Shown here: positions 16,245 through 25,297 of the stretch, one piece after another
Layout: each line of letters opens with the position of its first letter
Numbering within the stretch: the first letter of the stretch is position 1
NCBI GenBank assembly: GCA_028284585.1
Contig: JANQRK010000096.1
Span: 1 to 32,941, forward strand
DNA length: 32,941 nt
From: Chromatiales bacterium
GTDB lineage: Bacteria > Pseudomonadota > Gammaproteobacteria > Chromatiales > Chromatiaceae
Reading direction: 5' to 3'
Notes under the pieces: model-generated
Told to the model about the DNA's origin: nothing
What the model saw: only the letters and a program-made list of their open reading frames with translations
Databases searched by the model: none
Position numbers and translations under genes: made by a program

Positions 16245-18491
16245 TTGACTCCCTATCATCAGCATTGTTTTACCCTTTATGTCTTATTAACCAGAGACTT
16301 CTCAGATCTCTGGATAGATAACACCAGTAGATTGATAAAACTACAGCGCTCAACTCGCGTAGTCATTGTAGGCGATGGAGCCCTGATTAGTCGATTTATT
16401 GCGCGTTCAGAATTGTCAGAATCTGATCGCATAGCGATCAATACAAATTCACCCCTGGACACATATCGCCAAATTATCGTTGCTCACCAAACGAGAGAGA
16501 GGGAAGGCTCGGGATTGTTTCTACTCCAATCAAATGTTTTTTTGCCTCAAATGAGCCTGAGTAAACTGATGAGCGGGGTTTATCCCGACGAGTATATTGG
16601 TTCTGTTTCCCCACTGATAAACCAGGGGCAATTGTTCTCGTTGTTCGAAAAAAATCAAACAACACTTCCCCTGGAATTGACCAATCAAATTCTGGCCAGG
16701 TTGAGCGAAGTCGCTCCTGTCGAAACTCCTTTTTTCTATCCAGGCGTTGTTTTTTGGCATTTTCCTGCGCTCAGAGACGCCCTGGCATTATTGGAGTCTG
16801 GTCAGAATGAACTGGATTTGGCCACGACCGCGAGAGACTTGGGTTATTTGCATATTCTCAATCCGCGAATGTATTGCGTGGACTGCAACCGCAATCTTAT
16901 GCGGGTGATTAGGTCAATTGATAAACACCCACAATCGCGATCCATGATAGCCCAGCACCCACTGACAGGGCTAAAGCGCTATTTGAGCGCATTATCGCGC
17001 AATGTTAAGACGTATGAATCCCAAAATCCGCCCTATTCGTCGCCCACCCAGCTGCATATCATGCACAGTTGGGGCGGGGGGCTACATCAATGGGTTGCTA
17101 ATTACATTGATGCGGACTCCAATGGGAACAACTATGTATTAAAGTCGATTGGAGATTGGAGCGCATTTGGTAAACGTTTGTCACTTTACCGCCATCCGAA
17201 CGATGAGCAGGCCATCAACTATTGGGACCTTTATCTACCGATTCAGGGTACAGCTCTCGTCCACCATCAATACGCACAGATCCTGGGTAACATCGTATAC
17301 GAATACGGGATTGACGTTATTCTCGTATCGTCTTTGATTGGGCATTCGTTGGACGTACTGAATACCAAAATAAAAACACTATCAGTTCTTCACGACTATT
17401 ATCCATTTTGTCCAGCTTTGTATATCCATTACAACGACGTATGCAACTCCTGTGATGCGTCCAGGTTGGCTGAGTGTGAAAGGAATAATCCGCTCAACTT
17501 TCTTTTCAAAGGAATCAGCGAAGACCAGTGGATGCGGGTGAGGCGACGCTATGTCTCGCTAATAGTTCGCAATCAGATCATTCTAGTGACGCCATCACAT
17601 ACGGCAGCTCAGCACTGCAAGACGCTAATGCCGGAACTCAAGGATCAAAAGTTTGTGCACATTCCGCACGGAATGCCGGCTGATTTGATAGACACTAAGA
17701 AGACAACCCCGGCACGGCAGAGGCGTCGCAAGATTTTGGTTCTGGGGAAAGTCGATACACAAAAGGGCTTAGCACTTTATCGAGAGATAATAAAGGAAAT
17801 TAGCAGTTTTGCAGATATTATATTCTTAGGATGCGGGGATGAGGGTCTAATATTTCAGGACACTGAAGGGGTTACAGTTGATCCGGTCTATCAACCCTAC
17901 GAATTAACAACAAAATTGCAAAGCTATGCTCCAGATTTGGGACTGTTGCTTCCGATCTGGCCAGAAACGTTTAGCTATACATTAAGTGAATTGATGATTC
18001 ATGCGATTCCAACTGTTGTTAGTCGCCGTGGAGCACCGATGGAAAGAATCGAGGATTTCCGAAACGGATTTCTTGTTGATCCGGAACCAAAAAAAATTAC
18101 CTCACTTTTGCTCGGTCTGGTTGAATCGCCACAGGCAGTGGATCAGGTGCGGCAGCAGCTGGTGGTCGAAGAGTTTCGTTCTGCACAATCAATGGTTACC
18201 GACTATCAGCGGATACTCATCCGAGACTCGATAGAACTCGTCAATAGTTATGCCATGATTTGCCTGTCACGGCAGGTACCACGACCTGACAACATGAATC
18301 GTCCGACAACTTTTATTGGCGAAGGTGACTTCTTTGAGGTCATGAGACAGTTTGAGCATTATTTGGCCAGTATGGTTGATAAGTTGCCTAATGTTAACGC
18401 CTTTGCGCGCTGGATTTTCTCACTGGGTGTCAAGGTATGGTTGGGAATTCCGATTCGCTTTGCCGCGTGGTATGTAAGACTAAGGAAATAG
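16245..18491 (+). CDS. Two-domain glycosyltransferase with C-terminal GT4 domain
   Basis: 748 residues. The N-terminal third (about 1-235) looks like a degenerate GT2-type nucleotide-binding domain (VVIVGDGALISRF, GLFLLQSNVFL, FFYPGVVFWHFPALR) without an intact DxD motif. From about residue 265 a GT4 domain follows: HSWGGGLHQWV, SVLHDYYPFCP, a four-cysteine stretch (C..C..C), the acceptor-side segment, IPHGMPADL, ILVLGKVDTQKG and the C-terminal ETFSYTLSELMIHAIP motif with the donor-binding Glu residues. No in-frame ATG precedes the conserved region. TTG 16245 is used, but no ribosome-binding site is seen and the frame is open from the previous stop at 16184, so the start is uncertain. AT-rich like its neighbours, two bases before the next gene. 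Confidence 0.78.
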   Translation: MTPYHQHCFTLYVLLTRDFSDLWIDNTSRLIKLQRSTRVVIVGDGALISRFIARSELSESDRIAINTNSPLDTYRQIIVAHQTREREGSGLFLLQSNVFLPQMSLSKLMSGVYPDEYIGSVSPLINQGQLFSLFEKNQTTLPLELTNQILARLSEVAPVETPFFYPGVVFWHFPALRDALALLESGQNELDLATTARDLGYLHILNPRMYCVDCNRNLMRVIRSIDKHPQSRSMIAQHPLTGLKRYLSALSRNVKTYESQNPPYSSPTQLHIMHSWGGGLHQWVANYIDADSNGNNYVLKSIGDWSAFGKRLSLYRHPNDEQAINYWDLYLPIQGTALVHHQYAQILGNIVYEYGIDVILVSSLIGHSLDVLNTKIKTLSVLHDYYPFCPALYIHYNDVCNSCDASRLAECERNNPLNFLFKGISEDQWMRVRRRYVSLIVRNQIILVTPSHTAAQHCKTLMPELKDQKFVHIPHGMPADLIDTKKTTPARQRRRKILVLGKVDTQKGLALYREIIKEISSFADIIFLGCGDEGLIFQDTEGVTVDPVYQPYELTTKLQSYAPDLGLLLPIWPETFSYTLSELMIHAIPTVVSRRGAPMERIEDFRNGFLVDPEPKKITSLLLGLVESPQAVDQVRQQLVVEEFRSAQSMVTDYQRILIRDSIELVNSYAMICLSRQVPRPDNMNRPTTFIGEGDFFEVMRQFEHYLASMVDKLPNVNAFARWIFSLGVKVWLGIPIRFAAWYVRLRK

Positions 18492-18492
18492 T

Positions 18493-20457
18493 TTGGATGG
18501 AGTTCTTGCATTGAGACAGGGCCGGGACACACTGCTGCTATTTGAGTCACTTAAGCACTACGACGGCAGGGATCCGGATATATTGCACCTGGCGTCGCTG
18601 CTTTACCGTTATTACAATCGCTTCGATCTCGAGAGTAATTTGCTCAGGCATGCTTTGTCGTTGTATGCGGAATCGAGATATTTTGCGGAACGGCAAGCGT
18701 GGCATCAAGTTCCTTGGTTTGAAAAACTTTCGGCAAGAGAGATTAATCCGGCTCCCCGAGATCGTTCCAATATCCCTAAACAGGAGACGCTGAGCAACCT
18801 GTGTTTCGTACTGGCTGCTGATGATAATTATTTTGAGTTTTTGGTAGAGTGTATAGAGTCAATCAAAGCAACCACGCTATACAACCAGGTAGATCTGAAG
18901 ATTCTCGACGTTGGGTTGTCCCATCCGGAATATTTTCGAGATCGCTGGAAGATCGAAGTACTGGCACCGGGATGGCCGGCAGCCGTCGAGAAGATACGCT
19001 TTTTTAAACGCTACTTTTCTCCGCCCTACGCAGTGGAGGTAGAAAGTCGGTCCGATGAGGGAGACCATGATTCGGTTTTGTGTGAGGACGTTCAGTATGC
19101 TCAGGCAGTTCTCAACAAGCCTTTCTTGCATGAGCTGGTCCCAGGCTACAACTATTATTGCTGGATCGATAGTGATTGCTGGATTCAGGATGAGCGGGGA
19201 CTGGACCGACTGATCTGTCTGGCGGAACGGCAAGGATATGCGTTCCCTAGCGGTTATGTACCGATGCGTACTAATCCTGACCTGGGCACTCGTCGGGTGC
19301 CGTCAGACTGGCGCGACGGGTTTATCAATAAACCGAATAATGCATCGTCCATATACTGTAACTCCAGCGAGTTCCAGAGTCGTTGGGCGCAGTTTTATCG
19401 GGAAGCAGGAAAGAAGTGTGGTTTCTGGTGGGGCCAGGAGGAAGAGGTGGCTTCTTATTGCATGGGAAGTAGCCCGGAGATCATTGAATTTTCCGAGATA
19501 CTCTATCTCTATAGACATTTCGGACTGCCGGTGGTTAAGCAGGGTGAAAGTGCACTGAGGAATCCGGAAACTCTGAGAATTATTCCGATTATAGGATTGG
19601 GGCTTGATAAAAAGAGATATTACTATCCGGTTGCCGAATATGATGAATTGGGTTTGTCCGACGATGATCTTCTGAACAGTGTTAAGGCTGTGGGATTAGA
19701 TATCGATTGGTCAAAAGAAACTCCTGATCTGTTCGAACGGCAGAAGCTGGTCTCGTTCCGTTTCCGGTCGCACCCGAAAAAGTATTATGACTCGCTTATT
19801 CGGGAGATCGTTGAGCATTCCTGCCTCTCCGATGCACAGTTCCTCGATATACAAGAACACAAAAACAAGAAAATTGAACAACTACCACACGATAATAGAC
19901 TTTTCCTGACGGAGTCGACACGGTGCAAGTCATACCTGGATCCTGATGAAATGCAAAGTATCGATTTGCCAGGAGATGCTGGAAAAAGTCTGGGGTCTCA
20001 CGAGTTTAATGCTCTGAGAGAAGCACAAATTTTAGTTAGGCTGAAAGAGGAAAAGATCCAGAAGTTGGATGTGGGTTTAGCAGAAGCACAGGCAATAGTA
20101 CGTCAACGCAGTATTGAGATCGAGGAGCTTCGGACTGCGTTAAAAACGGCACAAGATATAGTCCAAAAAAAGGAAAACCTTGAACAAAAGCTGCATTTAG
20201 GTTTGAGGGAGGCGCAGGAAATAGTCCAAAAAAAGGAAAACCTTGAACGAAATCTGTATTCAGGTTTGAGGGAGGCGCAGGAAATAGTCCAAAAAAAGGA
20301 AAACGTTGAACGAAATCTGTATTCAGGTTTAAGGGAGGCGCAGGAGTTGGTTCGTCAACGAGATAAGAAAATAGAACAATTGGAAGCAGCGTTACGCGAG
20401 GCACAAGAACTCGCTTGGGAACGGCAAGCTATCATAGAAGAGCTAAAAAAAACTTAG
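18493..20457 (+). CDS. GT8-like transferase with a long C-terminal coiled coil
   Basis: 654 residues. Residues 1-90 are helical and TPR-like (LLLFESLKHYDGRDPDILHL). Residues about 100-450 look like a nucleotide-sugar transferase of GT8-like type: LCFVLAADDNYFEFLVECI at the start and YYCWIDSDCWIQDE, in which I-D-S-D (residues 225-228) is the DxD motif. GFWWGQEEEVASY follows. From residue about 510 the protein is a pure coiled coil built of 21-residue units. The start is TTG 18493, one base after the previous stop, with AAGGA seven bases upstream; an ATG at 18497 is out of frame and gives only a few codons. The long stalk may tether or scaffold the transferase, or measure chain length, as coiled coils do in some O-antigen systems; this last point is conjecture. 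Confidence 0.78.
   Translation: MDGVLALRQGRDTLLLFESLKHYDGRDPDILHLASLLYRYYNRFDLESNLLRHALSLYAESRYFAERQAWHQVPWFEKLSAREINPAPRDRSNIPKQETLSNLCFVLAADDNYFEFLVECIESIKATTLYNQVDLKILDVGLSHPEYFRDRWKIEVLAPGWPAAVEKIRFFKRYFSPPYAVEVESRSDEGDHDSVLCEDVQYAQAVLNKPFLHELVPGYNYYCWIDSDCWIQDERGLDRLICLAERQGYAFPSGYVPMRTNPDLGTRRVPSDWRDGFINKPNNASSIYCNSSEFQSRWAQFYREAGKKCGFWWGQEEEVASYCMGSSPEIIEFSEILYLYRHFGLPVVKQGESALRNPETLRIIPIIGLGLDKKRYYYPVAEYDELGLSDDDLLNSVKAVGLDIDWSKETPDLFERQKLVSFRFRSHPKKYYDSLIREIVEHSCLSDAQFLDIQEHKNKKIEQLPHDNRLFLTESTRCKSYLDPDEMQSIDLPGDAGKSLGSHEFNALREAQILVRLKEEKIQKLDVGLAEAQAIVRQRSIEIEELRTALKTAQDIVQKKENLEQKLHLGLREAQEIVQKKENLERNLYSGLREAQEIVQKKENVERNLYSGLREAQELVRQRDKKIEQLEAALREAQELAWERQAIIEELKKT
20026..20454 (+). 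repeat. 63-bp tandem repeat encoding 21-residue coiled-coil units
   Basis: Seven consecutive units start at 20026, 20089, 20152, 20215, 20278, 20341 and 20404, with an exact 63-base period; the last is partial. Units 3-5 (20152-20340) are nearly identical at DNA level, each encoding a version of QEIVQKKENLERNLYSGL plus REA. The outer units are diverged but keep the period and the (L)REAQ...V core. Twenty-one residues equals three heptads, so unit gain or loss lengthens the coiled coil without breaking its register. Confidence 0.95.
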
Positions 20458-20762
20458 ACGAAAATGTAACTCGAAATTTAACTGTCACAATGCAGGTCAG
20501 ACAATATCGTTTCCGGTTTTGACGAAGCGAGTCGAATTATGCCGATGCCTTCCCGCTGTACCGCCAGGGCCATAATGAGATCCGCACGCAGGGCTCCTAA
20601 TTGTGATCCTGAGTAGGACCTGATTTCGTGGATTCATTCCGTTCCTGATCGGCTTTTCGCACGATGATCATTGGGTAAAATACCGCATCGGTCGGATGTT
20701 GGTGCTGCCAGCTAATGATGTGTTGGTGTGGCAATCGCCAGCGTTGGTGAAAAGCAAACTCA
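20458..20762. other. Intergenic stretch between convergent genes
   Basis: About 305 bases between the coiled-coil transferase and the leftward sulfatase-like/GT2 gene. The composition returns to GC-rich at about 20510. A minus-strand open frame of 74 codons (20597-20821) runs through it, but overlaps the end of the neighbouring gene in another frame and is not recognisable. No convincing terminator or repeat was found. Confidence 0.5.
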
Positions 20763-22760
20763 CTACCACTGCCAACAGGTGCTACTGAACGGTTTTTCGT
20801 GGTGCCACTTGCCCGCAACATAGTCGGCGCTGGGACTGAATGCGGCCATGAACCCGTCGGTCCAGCGCGCGCGCAACTTGTTGCAGTCGTCCGGGCGGGC
20901 GATCAGGTTGCCATCTCGGCCTCGGTACTTATGCCACAGAAAGGCATCGATCGCATAGTTGTTCAACCCCATGGTCTCCGCGGTCAGGCACAGATCGACG
21001 CCGTAGCAATGAAAGCCCGGCAGCGCCGGGTCGAACGCCAGCCCCCGGTTTTTACTGATACCCAACCACAGTTCGTCCAGTGTACGCACTCGGCAGGGCA
21101 ATGGACCCTGGCGATGGTAACCATGAGGATCGCTCCAGTGGCCATAAATGACATCTTGGCCGTCCGCCGCCGGCCCCATGCCTACAGCGCCGATCACGCC
21201 CCAATTCGGGTCTGTCTCTGCCAATACTTGCAGTGCCGTCGCAACCCTCGCCTCCCAACCCAGCGGGAGATAGACGTCCTGGTGCACGAAGAACACCAGT
21301 TCATTGTCGGCTCGATCTAATGCGTCGTTGTAGAGGTCGGCGATGCCATCGGCCAAGGCATTGTCCCGGTTGTCGATCAACAGCCATTGGTGCCGATCGT
21401 CGGCCGCCACTGGCGAGGCCAACAGATTCCAGCGCAGCTCTTCGTAGTCGTTGATTGCGACGATGAAGGTGACTGGTGCGAGCGTCGCCGCCGATTGTGT
21501 CACCAGATCATGACGCTCACCCGGGTCGTAGGCAAGATGGTAGGCGTACTCGCGCCGCTCATGTCCGCGCCTAACCTGGATGGTCTTCAACGGGTACAGG
21601 GTGCGCGAGCGGATCTCGATGTCGCTGTCGTCGTAGCTCTCGCGCTCCAGGCCTTGATCCCAAAAAAGATAGCCCAGGTCACAACCGTGCAATTCCCGAT
21701 GGTTCGGCAGGCCGAACAGAAAATGACCGGGCAGATCAACACCTGTCTGCCCGCTCAACTGCAGCAGGGTCGGGGCGATGTCGAGCGTCGAGCAGGCGCG
21801 GTACTCATCGGCCGGCGGTTGAATCACTTGCCTGAGCCGACTCGGTAGCCACACTAGCAGCGGGACATGGGTGAGGTCATTATGCAGCCGCCCGCAATGA
21901 TGCACCCGACCGAGTTCCGGTTCGAAACCCTCGCCGTGATCACTGGTGAGCACCACCAAGGTAGTCTCGAAATCGACCTCGGCCAGTACGTTCTCCAACA
22001 GCCGGTCCATCGCCAAGATGCCTGCATCGTACTTCTTCAATAGTTGGTCTCGTGCCTCGTCCCGATTCACCCCCGCCGGCAGATCACACCATAGCTCGGG
22101 GCCATCCACGACCTCTTGCAGGGCCGGATCGATCGCTGCCCCGGCCCAGGGGGCATCGAGATAACAGGATCGCCCCATGTGGTAGTCGTGCACGATGTTG
22201 GCATGCAGAAACAACAGCCAGGGGCGCGACGGCCGTTCGCCGTTCTCGCGCAAAAAGCTGGCCGCCTGTTCGAACGGCACCCGTTCGTGTTCGCGTGACC
22301 ACCAACGGTAGTCGTCGAAGCCGGCATCCCAACCGAAGCGACGCCACTTATCCGGCTTGCGCTCGTGACCGAGACGGTCGAGCACCGACTGCTCGATATG
22401 GTCCGGGACTAGGTTGCCATTGTTGGTCAACGCGACCCGGTGATAACCTGACCCCAGGTAGTGGCCCAGTTTCAGTGCCCGAAAGCGGTGCTGGTGATGC
22501 ACCAGGCCGTGGTCCTCGGGCTGCAGGCCGGTGATGATCGACGCACAGGCGGGCAAGGTCCAACCCACCGGCGAGTGACAATTGTGAAATAGAGTGGCGT
22601 CGGCGCGCCGTCGGGCCAGGTTCGGGCAGGTCGCACGCTCGTTACCCACAAGGGATAACCGATCGGCGCGCAGATCGTCAATACAGATCAGCAGGATGTT
22701 GAATCGGGGGCTATCGTCGTCCGCGGACTCATCCCGCCTATGGCTTTGCTTCACGACCAT
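20763..22760 (-). CDS. Alkaline-phosphatase-superfamily (sulfatase-like, Thr-type) domain fused to a GT2-like domain
   Basis: 665 residues without signal peptide or membrane segment. Residues about 20-420 follow the sulfatase/phosphotransferase fold: ICIDDLRADRL with metal ligands D28/D29, the nucleophile region GWTLPACASIITG, LTSDHGEGF with D274/H275, and GRLHNDLTHVPLLV. At the position of the sulfatase formylglycine Cys there is Thr68, and the Arg of CxPSR is Cys. This WTLP form is that of Thr-nucleophile phosphotransferases (as in LtaS or phosphoethanolamine transferases), so phosphoryl transfer or phosphodiester cleavage is more likely than sulfate hydrolysis. Residues about 425-660 are a GT2-like domain (FFVHQDVYLPLGWEARV, WGVIGAVGMG, GFHCYGVDLCL). 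Without export signals it should act in the cytoplasm, unusual for this superfamily. The upstream-most ATG at 22760 overlaps the divergent gene by 21 bases. Confidence 0.85.
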   Translation of the reverse strand: MVVKQSHRRDESADDDSPRFNILLICIDDLRADRLSLVGNERATCPNLARRRADATLFHNCHSPVGWTLPACASIITGLQPEDHGLVHHQHRFRALKLGHYLGSGYHRVALTNNGNLVPDHIEQSVLDRLGHERKPDKWRRFGWDAGFDDYRWWSREHERVPFEQAASFLRENGERPSRPWLLFLHANIVHDYHMGRSCYLDAPWAGAAIDPALQEVVDGPELWCDLPAGVNRDEARDQLLKKYDAGILAMDRLLENVLAEVDFETTLVVLTSDHGEGFEPELGRVHHCGRLHNDLTHVPLLVWLPSRLRQVIQPPADEYRACSTLDIAPTLLQLSGQTGVDLPGHFLFGLPNHRELHGCDLGYLFWDQGLERESYDDSDIEIRSRTLYPLKTIQVRRGHERREYAYHLAYDPGERHDLVTQSAATLAPVTFIVAINDYEELRWNLLASPVAADDRHQWLLIDNRDNALADGIADLYNDALDRADNELVFFVHQDVYLPLGWEARVATALQVLAETDPNWGVIGAVGMGPAADGQDVIYGHWSDPHGYHRQGPLPCRVRTLDELWLGISKNRGLAFDPALPGFHCYGVDLCLTAETMGLNNYAIDAFLWHKYRGRDGNLIARPDDCNKLRARWTDGFMAAFSPSADYVAGKWHHEKPFSSTCWQW

Positions 22761-23906
22761 CGTCCGTCATACACGTCTCAACCCGATTGGCATCCCGCGA
22801 ACTTGGCATCACCGTCTCTCATCGTCCTGCACGACTACTATGACGGCGCGGAAGGCGGTGGACGCCTGGCCCTGACCTTGGCAGACGGCCTGCAGGCCGA
22901 CCTCGCCTACGGCTTCAAGACCCAGGGGCACCCGTATTTCCATCGCTATCACCCGGCACGCGAAATCGACCTGGCGGTGCAACCTCGCTGGCCTTTGATA
23001 AGACAGCAGCGGCTCATCAGCGCCTTCGCCGGTCGGGATATCGTCACCGACTATGATATCGCGATCTATAGCGGGGCCTATAGTCCACTGGCCGCCATCA
23101 CTGGCGGTGCCAAATTCGACCTGCTGTACTGCCATACGCCCCCGCGGTTCGCCTTCGACCAACGCGACCGACTGCTGGCCTCCCTGCCGCGTTGGCAACG
23201 CCGACTGGCCGCCTATGCGATCGACAAGTATCGCGAGCGCTACCAACAGGCGGTCGCATCCATGGACACGATTCTGTGCAACTCGCGTAACGTGCAACGC
23301 CGTATCAAGGCCCTCGTGGGACAAGACGCGCGGGTCGTTCCGCCACCCTGCGACACCGACTGGTTCCGTTGGCTGGGGCAGGCCGACTATTACCTCTCAA
23401 CCGCTCGCTTGGATCCGCTCAAGCGGATAGACCTGATCGTCGAGGCCTTCCGACGCATGCCCGACAAGCAGCTGATCATCACCTCCGATGGCAGCGAACG
23501 ACAGCATTTGCAGCGCTTGGCCGATGGTGCCGAGAACATCTGCTTTACCGGACCGGTTAGCGAGGACCGCCTGCGTGAGCTGATCGGATATGCCATCGCA
23601 ACCCTGTACCTACCGCTGGACGAGGATTTCGGCATGTCGCCGGTGGAATCCATGGCCGCCGGCAAACCCGTGATCGGCGTCAAAGAGGGCGGCCTGTTGG
23701 AGACGGTGATCGACGCCCAGACCGGGCTCCTGCTCGACCCACCGCCTGCCATCGACGCCATCGTCGAGGCTGTGCACAGGCTGACGCCGGCGCGGGCCGA
23801 GACCCTGCGCAGTCGCTGCGAAACACAGGCCGAACAATTCTCGGTCGCTCGATTTCTCACCACCATGCAAACCGTGCTGGCGGATATCCGGGGCCGCTCC
23901 ACATGA
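22740..23906 (+). CDS. GT4 glycosyltransferase, WbaZ-like
   Basis: 388 residues, GT-B fold. The N-terminal Rossmann half opens with LIVLHDYYDGAEGGGRLALTL. The middle has YCHTPPRFAFD, ILCNSRNVQRRIKAL and VVPPPCDTDWF. The donor half contains ARLDPLKRIDLIVEAF, and DFGMSPVESMAAGKPVIGVKEGGLLETV, the EX7E-type motif with the retaining-enzyme glutamates, in the form seen in WbaZ-type mannosyltransferases. Mannose is therefore a reasonable guess for the donor, not more. ATG 22740 overlaps the start of the divergent gene; the conserved domain starts around codon 27, so the TTG of LASPSLIVLHD (about 22804) is an alternative start. It is coupled to the next gene by an ATGA overlap. Confidence 0.87.
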   Translation: MALLHDHRPSYTSQPDWHPANLASPSLIVLHDYYDGAEGGGRLALTLADGLQADLAYGFKTQGHPYFHRYHPAREIDLAVQPRWPLIRQQRLISAFAGRDIVTDYDIAIYSGAYSPLAAITGGAKFDLLYCHTPPRFAFDQRDRLLASLPRWQRRLAAYAIDKYRERYQQAVASMDTILCNSRNVQRRIKALVGQDARVVPPPCDTDWFRWLGQADYYLSTARLDPLKRIDLIVEAFRRMPDKQLIITSDGSERQHLQRLADGAENICFTGPVSEDRLRELIGYAIATLYLPLDEDFGMSPVESMAAGKPVIGVKEGGLLETVIDAQTGLLLDPPPAIDAIVEAVHRLTPARAETLRSRCETQAEQFSVARFLTTMQTVLADIRGRST

Positions 23907-25036
23907 AAGTATTGCACCTCGGCAAATACTATCCGCCCCACCCCGGCGGCATGGAGAGCTATCTCGCAGACCTCCTCGACGCGACCCAAAGACAAGGGGT
24001 CAGCGGCAAGGCATTGGTTCACGCCAAGGGAAGCGCGAACGGCAGCGACGAGAGGGTATGGCGGGCACCCAGCCTGGGCGAGTGCCTGTTCACGCCACTA
24101 AGCCCGACCTATCCCTACTGGCTGGACCGCACGCTGGCCGAGTTTCGGCCGCACCTGTTGCATGTCCATCTGCCCAACCCATCCGCCTTCTGGGCCCTGG
24201 CGTCGCGGCGCGCGCGCCGCCTGCCCTGGTTGGTGCATTGGCACGCCGACGTGGTCGCCGGCGACCACCGTGCCCTGAAACTCGCATTGCACGGGTACCG
24301 ACCGCTGGAAAGGCGCCTGCTGCTGCGCAGTGGCGCCGTGGTCGCGACCTCGCGACGCTATCTCGAATCGAGTCATGTCCTGCATGGTCTGAGCGAACGC
24401 ACCATGGTCGTACCGCTAGGCAGGGACCCGACCGCACTGCAATCTGCGTCGACCGAGGACGCATCTTTTGCACAAGCCGCCTGGGGGAAGGCTGGTGTTC
24501 GGGTTCTCGCCCTCGGCCGCATGAGCATCTACAAGGGCTTCGTGGTCTTGCTACGGGCATTGGTGCGGATGCCGGCGGCGATATCCGTCATCGCCGGGCC
24601 GGAAACCGACCGCGCGCTCCGTTCGCAGGTGCGGCGCCTCGGTCTCGACGACCGCGTGCGACTGCTCGGTTATCAGCCACAGGGCCGCATCAATGCATTG
24701 CTCGCCTCCTGCGATTGCCTGTGCCTCCCGTCCACCAGTCGGGCCGAAGCCTTTGGATTGGTCTTGATCGAGGCCATGGCCCATGGCAAACCGGTGATCG
24801 CCAGCGACATCCCTGGCTCCGGCGTCGGCGAGGTCATCGATGACGGCCGCAATGGCCGCTTGTTTCCGCCCGGCGACGATGCCGCGCTGGCCGAGCTGCT
24901 GGATAACCTAAGCAAGCAGCCCCAGGCGTGGTCACGCAAGGGGCTCGAGGGACAGCGCGATTTCACTCGTCGCTTTCATATCGATCGTTCGGCTGAGCAA
25001 ATCGTCGCACTCTATCGCCGCCTGGCAAATCGCTAG
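23903..25036 (+). CDS. GT4 glycosyltransferase
   Basis: 377 residues with the full GT4 pattern: MKVLHLGKYYPPHPGGMESY (the glycine-rich acceptor loop), VHWHADVVA, VATSRRYLESS, MVVPLGRDP, VLALGRMSIYKGFVVLLRAL, and the donor-site segment RAEAFGLVLIEAMAHGKPVI followed by IPGSGVGEVIDDGRNGRLF. It is similar to bacterial rhamnosyl/mannosyl GT4 enzymes of O-antigen clusters. Cytoplasmic, peripheral to the membrane. The start at 23903 is fixed by the ATGA overlap with the previous gene, so the two enzymes are likely made together and act on neighbouring steps. Confidence 0.9.
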   Translation: MKVLHLGKYYPPHPGGMESYLADLLDATQRQGVSGKALVHAKGSANGSDERVWRAPSLGECLFTPLSPTYPYWLDRTLAEFRPHLLHVHLPNPSAFWALASRRARRLPWLVHWHADVVAGDHRALKLALHGYRPLERRLLLRSGAVVATSRRYLESSHVLHGLSERTMVVPLGRDPTALQSASTEDASFAQAAWGKAGVRVLALGRMSIYKGFVVLLRALVRMPAAISVIAGPETDRALRSQVRRLGLDDRVRLLGYQPQGRINALLASCDCLCLPSTSRAEAFGLVLIEAMAHGKPVIASDIPGSGVGEVIDDGRNGRLFPPGDDAALAELLDNLSKQPQAWSRKGLEGQRDFTRRFHIDRSAEQIVALYRRLANR

Positions 25037-25107
25037 CCGGAGTATCTCACCAGCATCCCGAAAGCCGACAGAGTTCGCAGCCGCTGTGGCGCCGGTTCGG
25101 AACAAAA

Positions 25108-25127
25108 GTGATAGCCATAGCTATCGC
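25108..25127. terminator. Weak hairpin downstream of the GT4 pair
   Basis: GTGATAGC and GCTATCGC enclose the loop CATA (eight pairs including one G-U). It lies 71 bases after the GT4 stop, in the 261-base gap between that gene and the convergent signal peptidase gene. There is no T run, so this is a tentative terminator. Nothing else was recognised in the gap. Confidence 0.25.
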
Positions 25128-25297
25128 TTGCGTGAAAACCAAGCCACGGCGAGCGAGAAACCGTCGGCATCAGGATAGAACAACGCCGGGTAGAAACTGC
25201 GCCTGCCTAATCTTTCCCTCATCAGTGATTTTCTCTGCTGTGCTCAGCAACTTGCGAGGTAGGCGTTGTTCGGCTGGTGAGATTTACGGGCCAGGGT

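Noticed and set aside
20597..20821. 74-codon minus-strand frame past the end of the sulfatase-like/GT2 gene, possibly its frameshifted continuation
   Set aside because: It overlaps the end of the gene in another frame and shows no family motif; the annotated gene already ends after a complete GT2-like domain. A frameshift cannot be shown without homologues.
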